DNA of 10,708 bases from positions 1 to 10,708 of the forward strand of contig CACXDK010000123.1 in the NCBI GenBank assembly GCA_902766345.1, read 5' to 3'. Below the pieces are notes generated by a model that saw only the letters and a list, made by a program, of their open reading frames with translations, did not search any database and was not told the DNA's origin. Of this stretch, positions 6,983-10,708 are shown piece by piece; position 1 is the first letter of the stretch; every line of letters starts with the position of its first letter. The stretch comes from an uncultured Spirochaetaceae bacterium (GTDB lineage Bacteria; Spirochaetota; Spirochaetia; Treponematales; Treponemataceae). The translations under genes and the position numbers were made by a program.

Positions 6983-8140
6983 TTACATTTGTAGCATAGC
7001 CTCTTCTACAGCTTTTAGACTGATTGTTCCGTCACTGGAAGCATCTGCAATCATGCAAGCCTTGTTAATGACAGATTCTATTTTTGCACAAGAAAAGCCT
7101 TTGAACTTTTTTGCAAGAAGTTCCGCCGTACATTCTGATGAAAAGCTTTTACCTCTTGTATACATTTCCACCAGTTTTTTACGGGAATCCTCGTCAGGAT
7201 ACGGCACGGCAACACGGGCGTCAAAACGTCCTGGTCGTATGAGTGCAGGATCAAGAGCCGTAATGCTGTTGGTTGCAGCCACAACAAGAACCCCTTCTGT
7301 CGGTTCAAATCCATCAAGCTCATTCAAAAGAGCCGTTACAATCCTTGTGTTTTCGGTTTCTATTGCAGAACCAGAATAATTGCGTTTTGTACCAATGCCG
7401 TCAAACTCATCTATAAACACAATACAAGGAGCTTTACGCCGTGCCTTTCTGAAAAGCAGTTTAACTTTCATTGGACCAATTGCCATGAACATGCTTTCAA
7501 AGTCCGTTGCCTTGGCTGGAATAAAGTTTACCTTTGCTTCTCCTGCAAGAGCCTTGGCAAAAAGTGTTTTACCGTTACCAGGTTCTCCTTCAAGCAGAAT
7601 GCCTTTAGGCATCCTCATTCCTTTTTTGCGGTACGGCTCAGGATTAAGCATCATATCCATAACCTGCTTCATGTCAGACTTAAGACGATCCATGCCTACA
7701 ACATCGTCAAAAGTCTTACCAGTCCTATGAACCACCTTAAACGTGTTCGGCGAAATAAACTTACGGAATGCAACAATAATTATGCCAAAGAAAAATGCAT
7801 AAAATAAAATGTCCATTGCAAGAGAAATCATTTCTGTACCGTCAGATTCCTCTTTTACCTGAACATCATTACGCAAAAGAAATTCTTTTAGCAAAGGCGA
7901 CTCTGGATTTTGTGTTGCATACTCCACTCCATCCAAAGAATAAACGAGGCTATCACTCTTTATTGTTACAGACTCTATTTTTTTCTGTTCTACAAGACTG
8001 TAAAATTTACTGTATGGAACTTTTTCCCTGCCGCTTGCAAGCAGTTTATCTCCAAAAAAAAGATAAAATACAGCAGCGGCAACAGCAACTATTCCAATTA
8101 TAAAAACAACACGTCTTTTAAATACACTTTTATACTTCAT
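6983..8140 (-). CDS. FtsH-like membrane AAA ATPase lacking the M41 protease domain
   Basis: A 385-residue protein with the FtsH N-terminal plan: transmembrane segment at about 11-29, FtsH-type extracytoplasmic domain at about 38-103, second transmembrane segment at about 107-125, then an AAA module. Walker A is GEPGNGKT (185-192, usually GPPGTGKT in FtsH), Walker B IVFIDEFD (240-247), sensor 1 Asn291, arginine fingers in RPGRFD (302-307), and a sensor-2-like GFSCAKIESVINKA (348-361). The pore loop reads MFMAIG (217-222) where FtsH usually has MFVGVG; the aromatic residue is kept. The protein stops after the AAA lid. Full FtsH has about 250 more residues with the HExxH zinc protease, and nothing like that follows in the DNA. 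It probably remodels or extracts membrane proteins without cutting them, or partners a true FtsH; this is inference. One base separates it from the upstream lipoprotein gene, with no own Shine-Dalgarno, so coupled translation is likely. Confidence 0.9.
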   Translation of the reverse strand: MKYKSVFKRRVVFIIGIVAVAAAVFYLFFGDKLLASGREKVPYSKFYSLVEQKKIESVTIKSDSLVYSLDGVEYATQNPESPLLKEFLLRNDVQVKEESDGTEMISLAMDILFYAFFFGIIIVAFRKFISPNTFKVVHRTGKTFDDVVGMDRLKSDMKQVMDMMLNPEPYRKKGMRMPKGILLEGEPGNGKTLFAKALAGEAKVNFIPAKATDFESMFMAIGPMKVKLLFRKARRKAPCIVFIDEFDGIGTKRNYSGSAIETENTRIVTALLNELDGFEPTEGVLVVAATNSITALDPALIRPGRFDARVAVPYPDEDSRKKLVEMYTRGKSFSSECTAELLAKKFKGFSCAKIESVINKACMIADASSDGTISLKAVEEAMLQM

Positions 8141-8141
8141 T

Positions 8142-8330
8142 TTATTCAGAATCCGCTACTTTCGCAGAGGATGTAGTTGTTGTTGAAGGGAATGTTATGG
8201 AAATAGAGGTTCCTCCATCTTCATTTTCCTTCTCATCCTGAACACTGGAAGAAGGTCCCGCACAGGAAATAATTGCCAGGCACAAAATACTCATAGCAAT
8301 TCCCAAAACTTTTCTTAAAAATTCGTTCAT
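8142..8330 (-). CDS. Tiny lipoprotein upstream of the FtsH-like ATPase
   Basis: A 62-residue protein. MNEFLRKVLGIAMSILCLAIISC is a lipoprotein signal with lipobox I-I-S-C and lipidated Cys23, leaving a mature chain of only about 40 residues. That chain is polar and low in complexity (Ser/Thr and acidic residues, such as TTTTSSAKVADSE) and has no evident fold. I chose ATG 8330 because a near-perfect GGAGGTG (8334-8340) lies three bases upstream; an ATG at 8342 in the same frame overlaps that site and would add four residues. The stop is one base before the FtsH-like start, an arrangement typical of obligate co-expression. A membrane-tethered accessory or adaptor for the AAA protein is possible but not shown by sequence. 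Confidence 0.75.
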   Translation of the reverse strand: MNEFLRKVLGIAMSILCLAIISCAGPSSSVQDEKENEDGGTSISITFPSTTTTSSAKVADSE

Positions 8331-8374
8331 AAACACCTCCATATTCTACAGGAAAAACTCTTTTATTTGTGTTT

Positions 8375-8403
8375 ATTTTAACTCTCTTTTTTCATTCATG
8401 CAA
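8375..8403 (-). promoter_or_regulatory. Weak promoter candidate for the lipoprotein/FtsH-like pair
   Basis: On the minus strand TTGCAT (rc of 8398-8403, 3 of 6) and TAAAAT (rc of 8375-8380, 5 of 6) are 17 bases apart, giving a leader of about 38 bases ending in the GGAGGTG site. Other AT-rich hexamers in this 188-base divergent region could serve instead. Confidence 0.35.
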
Positions 8404-8482
8404 CAAAAGTGGGATAAACGTCAAATTTTAGGGATGAAAGTATAAAAATATCCGTTTTTTTCAATATTCAGCGACTTTTTGC

Positions 8483-8511
8483 GATACAAATATACAATTT
8501 TAAGATATACT
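8483..8511 (+). promoter_or_regulatory. Candidate promoter of the OPT gene, near-leaderless
   Basis: TATACT (8506-8511, 5 of 6) ends seven bases before ATG 8519; GATACA at 8483-8488 (3 of 6) is 17 bases upstream of it. The seven-base gap holds no Shine-Dalgarno, so transcription would start at or one base before the ATG. Confidence 0.4.
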
Positions 8512-8518
8512 GACCTCT

Positions 8519-10402
8519 ATGGAAAAACATTCTTTTAAACCGTATATTCCGGCTGAAACAATTACTCCGGAATTCACTCTTATGTCTGTTATAACAGGCA
8601 TTTTACTCGCAATTGTTTTTGGTGCTGCAAATGCATACCTCGGATTGCGTGTTGGTATGACAGTTTCTGCATCAATTCCTGCAGCTGTTATTGCAATGGG
8701 AGTTACGCGTGTAATTTTTAAGCGCAACTCAATTCTTGAAAGCAACATGGTTCAGACTATTGGTTCTGCTGGTGAAAGTGTTGCAGCAGGAGCTATTTTT
8801 ACTATGCCTGCTCTTTTCCTGTGGGCAAAAGAAGGCATTATCTCTGCTCCAAGCATCATAACAATTACACTGATTACAGTATGTGCTGCAATCCTTGGTG
8901 TTCTTTTTATGATTCCTCTCCGCAATTCTATTATTGTTCAGGAGCACGGAAATCTTCCTTATCCAGAAGCACAGGCTTGTGCAGAAGTTCTTCTTTCTGG
9001 CGAAACAAAGGGAAAAGGAACAAAAGCTGTTTTCTCTGGAATGGGAATTGGTGCTGTAGTTAAGTTTGTTGCAGATGGTTTCGGCTTTATTGGTGGTGCA
9101 ATTGCAACTCCTATCAATGCATTAAAGACAGAATTTTCTATGGAAATTTATCCGGCAGTAATCGGCGTTGGTTACATCTGCGGTACTAAAATTGCTGCAA
9201 TGATGTTTGCTGGCGGCGTTCTTGCTTGGTTTGTTTTCATTCCTATGATTATAAACTTCGGTGTAGATAACATTTTGTTCCCAGCTTCTGTTCCTGTTTC
9301 TGCCCTTTATGAAAATGGCGGTGCTGGTGCAATCTGGTCAAGCTATGTCCGCTACATTGGTGCTGGTGCTCTTGCAGCTGCAGGTATCATCAGCCTCATA
9401 AAATCACTTCCTCTTATTGTTAAGACTTTCTCAAGTGCAATCAAGGGATTAAAGAATTCTGCAGAAGCTTCTTCTGAGAGAACTGCACAGGATTTAAGCT
9501 TTAAGTTTGTTCTTATTGGTGTTGTAATCACAATTCTTGCAATATGGCTTCTTCCACCAATTCCAGCTGGAATTTTAAGTGCATTCCTTGTTGTTGTATT
9601 CGGATTCTTCTTCTCTACAGTATCTTCTAAGATGGTTGGTCTTGTAGGTTCAAGCAACAACCCTGTTTCAGGAATGACTATTGCCGCATTGATTTTTGTT
9701 TCTATCATTCTTAAAGCTACAGGTCATCACGGTGCAGAAGGCTACGTAAATGCAATCACAATCGGTTCTATTGTATGTATCGTTGCATGTCTTGCTGGTG
9801 ATATGTCTCAGGACTTAAAGACAGGATATCTCCTTGGTGCTACTCCTAAAAAGCAGCAGATTGGTGAACTTATTGGTGCTGTAATTTCTGCAATTTCAAT
9901 TGGCGGTGTTCTCATTCTTTTGAACAAAGCTTGGGGATTCGGTTCTGAACAGTTGGCAGCTCCACAGGCAACTTTAATGAAGATTGTTACAGAAGGTGTT
10001 CTTAACGGCAACCTTCCTTGGTCTTTTGTATTCCTCGGTGTATTCTCTGCCGTTGTAATTGAAATTCTTGGGCTTCCATCACTTGCTGTTGCAATTGGTA
10101 TTTACTTGCCTCTTGAACTCAGCTCAGCTATCATGCTCGGCGGTCTTTTGAGATGGTTCATTGAAAAGAAAAACAAGGCTGCTACATCAGAAAGTTCTAA
10201 TGGTGTTCTCTTCTGCTCTGGATTGATTGCAGGTGAAGGCATTGTTGGTATTCTTCTTGCAGTATTTGCTGTTGCAGGTGTTTCACTTGCATTGCCAGTA
10301 AACACTGGTGCAGTAGGTTCAATTATTGCAGCTCTTGTTTTGGTTGGCCTTATCATAAAATTTGGACTTCCATCAAAAGCTGACAGCAATGACAAAAAAT
10401 AA
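8519..10402 (+). CDS. OPT-family oligopeptide-type transporter
   Basis: A 627-residue inner-membrane protein with about 14-16 hydrophobic segments, the usual size for prokaryotic OPT proteins. Family motifs are clear: NAYLGLRVGMTVSASIPAAV (38-57), GSAGESVAAGAIFTMPAL (82-99) and QEHGNLPYPEAQAC (141-154). By family knowledge OPT proteins carry peptides or metal chelates across the cytoplasmic membrane, probably driven by an ion gradient; the substrate of bacterial members is mostly unknown and cannot be read here. The frame begins at the first ATG and the N-terminus (MEKHSFKPYIPAETITPEFT) matches the family's usual short cytoplasmic lead, so the start is credible despite having no Shine-Dalgarno. 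Coding sequence is strongly G/T-biased with many codons ending in T. The 3' end overlaps the PqqD-like gene by 14 bases. Confidence 0.93.
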   Translation: MEKHSFKPYIPAETITPEFTLMSVITGILLAIVFGAANAYLGLRVGMTVSASIPAAVIAMGVTRVIFKRNSILESNMVQTIGSAGESVAAGAIFTMPALFLWAKEGIISAPSIITITLITVCAAILGVLFMIPLRNSIIVQEHGNLPYPEAQACAEVLLSGETKGKGTKAVFSGMGIGAVVKFVADGFGFIGGAIATPINALKTEFSMEIYPAVIGVGYICGTKIAAMMFAGGVLAWFVFIPMIINFGVDNILFPASVPVSALYENGGAGAIWSSYVRYIGAGALAAAGIISLIKSLPLIVKTFSSAIKGLKNSAEASSERTAQDLSFKFVLIGVVITILAIWLLPPIPAGILSAFLVVVFGFFFSTVSSKMVGLVGSSNNPVSGMTIAALIFVSIILKATGHHGAEGYVNAITIGSIVCIVACLAGDMSQDLKTGYLLGATPKKQQIGELIGAVISAISIGGVLILLNKAWGFGSEQLAAPQATLMKIVTEGVLNGNLPWSFVFLGVFSAVVIEILGLPSLAVAIGIYLPLELSSAIMLGGLLRWFIEKKNKAATSESSNGVLFCSGLIAGEGIVGILLAVFAVAGVSLALPVNTGAVGSIIAALVLVGLIIKFGLPSKADSNDKK

Positions 10403-10708
10403 GTCGGGAAATTATCTTGATTTAGTTTTCGAACATAATGCCGCCTACAGATTTGAAGAATCTGAAAGCGGCGACATTACTATTTTTGTCGAAAACAAGG
10501 GTGTTTTTAACCGCCTGATGCAACGCCTTTTGGGGAAACCTAAGGTGTCTCAGGTTCATCTTGAAGAATTTGGAAACTTTATCTGGAAGCAGATTGACGG
10601 ATCTCAGACTGTTCTTCAAATTTCAGAAAAGGTTCATGAGCATTTCGCAGAAAAGGCAGAACCTTTAATTCCGCGTCTTGTGCAATACTTTAAGATACTT
10701 GAAAATAA
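10389..10708 (+). CDS. PqqD-like (RRE-type) small protein, partial at the right edge
   Basis: An open frame from ATG 10389 runs to the window end: 106 codons and two bases, no stop. Its hallmark is the PqqD core at about residues 55-102: VHLEEFGNFIWKQIDGSQTV, then LQISEKVHEHFAEKAEPLIPRLVQYFKILE, matching the family's short beta element followed by winged-helix helices. PqqD proteins bind precursor peptides in PQQ and other RiPP pathways, but many stand-alone copies sit away from any RiPP enzyme. The start lies inside the last codons of the OPT gene (14-base overlap, shifted frame), so translation is probably coupled. I see no independent Shine-Dalgarno. Residues 1-50 are a less conserved lead, including FNRLMQRLLGKPK. 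A role in regulating or feeding the OPT transporter is inferred from position only. Confidence 0.85.
   Translation, partial: MTKNKSGNYLDLVFEHNAAYRFEESESGDITIFVENKGVFNRLMQRLLGKPKVSQVHLEEFGNFIWKQIDGSQTVLQISEKVHEHFAEKAEPLIPRLVQYFKILEN

Noticed and set aside
8403..8425. TTATCCCAC on the minus strand as a DnaA box
   Set aside because: Only the first six bases match TTATCCACA, it is a single copy, and no dnaA or dnaN gene is nearby; not enough to call an origin.
9352..10395. Several minus-strand open frames opposite the OPT gene
   Set aside because: The OPT frame has clear family motifs over its full length; the opposite frames are by-products of its regular codon pattern.

Overview
The window looks like a spirochaete chromosome, most likely a Treponema of the gut or rumen type. 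The DNA is AT-rich. Several genes encode lipoproteins with relaxed lipoboxes or small outer-membrane-like barrels, and the gene set (Gx-family membrane protein, four-domain S1 protein, OPT transporter) fits that group. This assignment is inferred from content and style; no rRNA or other strict marker is present. I see no tRNA, rRNA, CRISPR array, insertion sequence or phage gene. No gene-free stretch exceeds 300 bases; the longest is about 190 bases.

Layout. Positions 1-1889 hold a minus-strand pair: a Gx-transporter-like integral membrane protein with an extra C-terminal membrane half, then a low-complexity lipoprotein that runs off the left edge. After a 105-base divergent intergenic region, a large plus-strand gene encodes a secreted class 3-type lipase (1995-4157), closed by a clear intrinsic terminator. 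Positions 4215-8330 hold five minus-strand genes. In transcription order they are a tiny lipoprotein, an FtsH-like AAA ATPase with no peptidase domain, a probable outer-membrane beta-barrel protein, a secreted protein of unknown function and a four-domain S1 RNA-binding protein. A second divergent intergenic region (8331-8518) leads to a plus-strand OPT-family transporter, overlapped by a PqqD-like gene that runs off the right edge.

How the genes fit together. The dominant theme is the cell envelope: two lipoproteins, two other exported proteins, one secreted lipase, two polytopic transport-type proteins and one membrane-anchored AAA machine. The small lipoprotein and the FtsH-like ATPase are separated by one base and are probably translationally coupled. 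The OPT and PqqD-like genes overlap by 14 bases and probably form a functional pair.

Most notable points: the FtsH-like protein keeps an intact ATPase but ends before the M41 protease domain; a PqqD/RRE-type gene is coupled to a peptide-type transporter; and three genes without a Shine-Dalgarno sequence each have a -10-like hexamer 6-7 bases before the ATG, which suggests leaderless mRNAs. Two further genes (lipase, S1) have good promoter candidates with short leaders.
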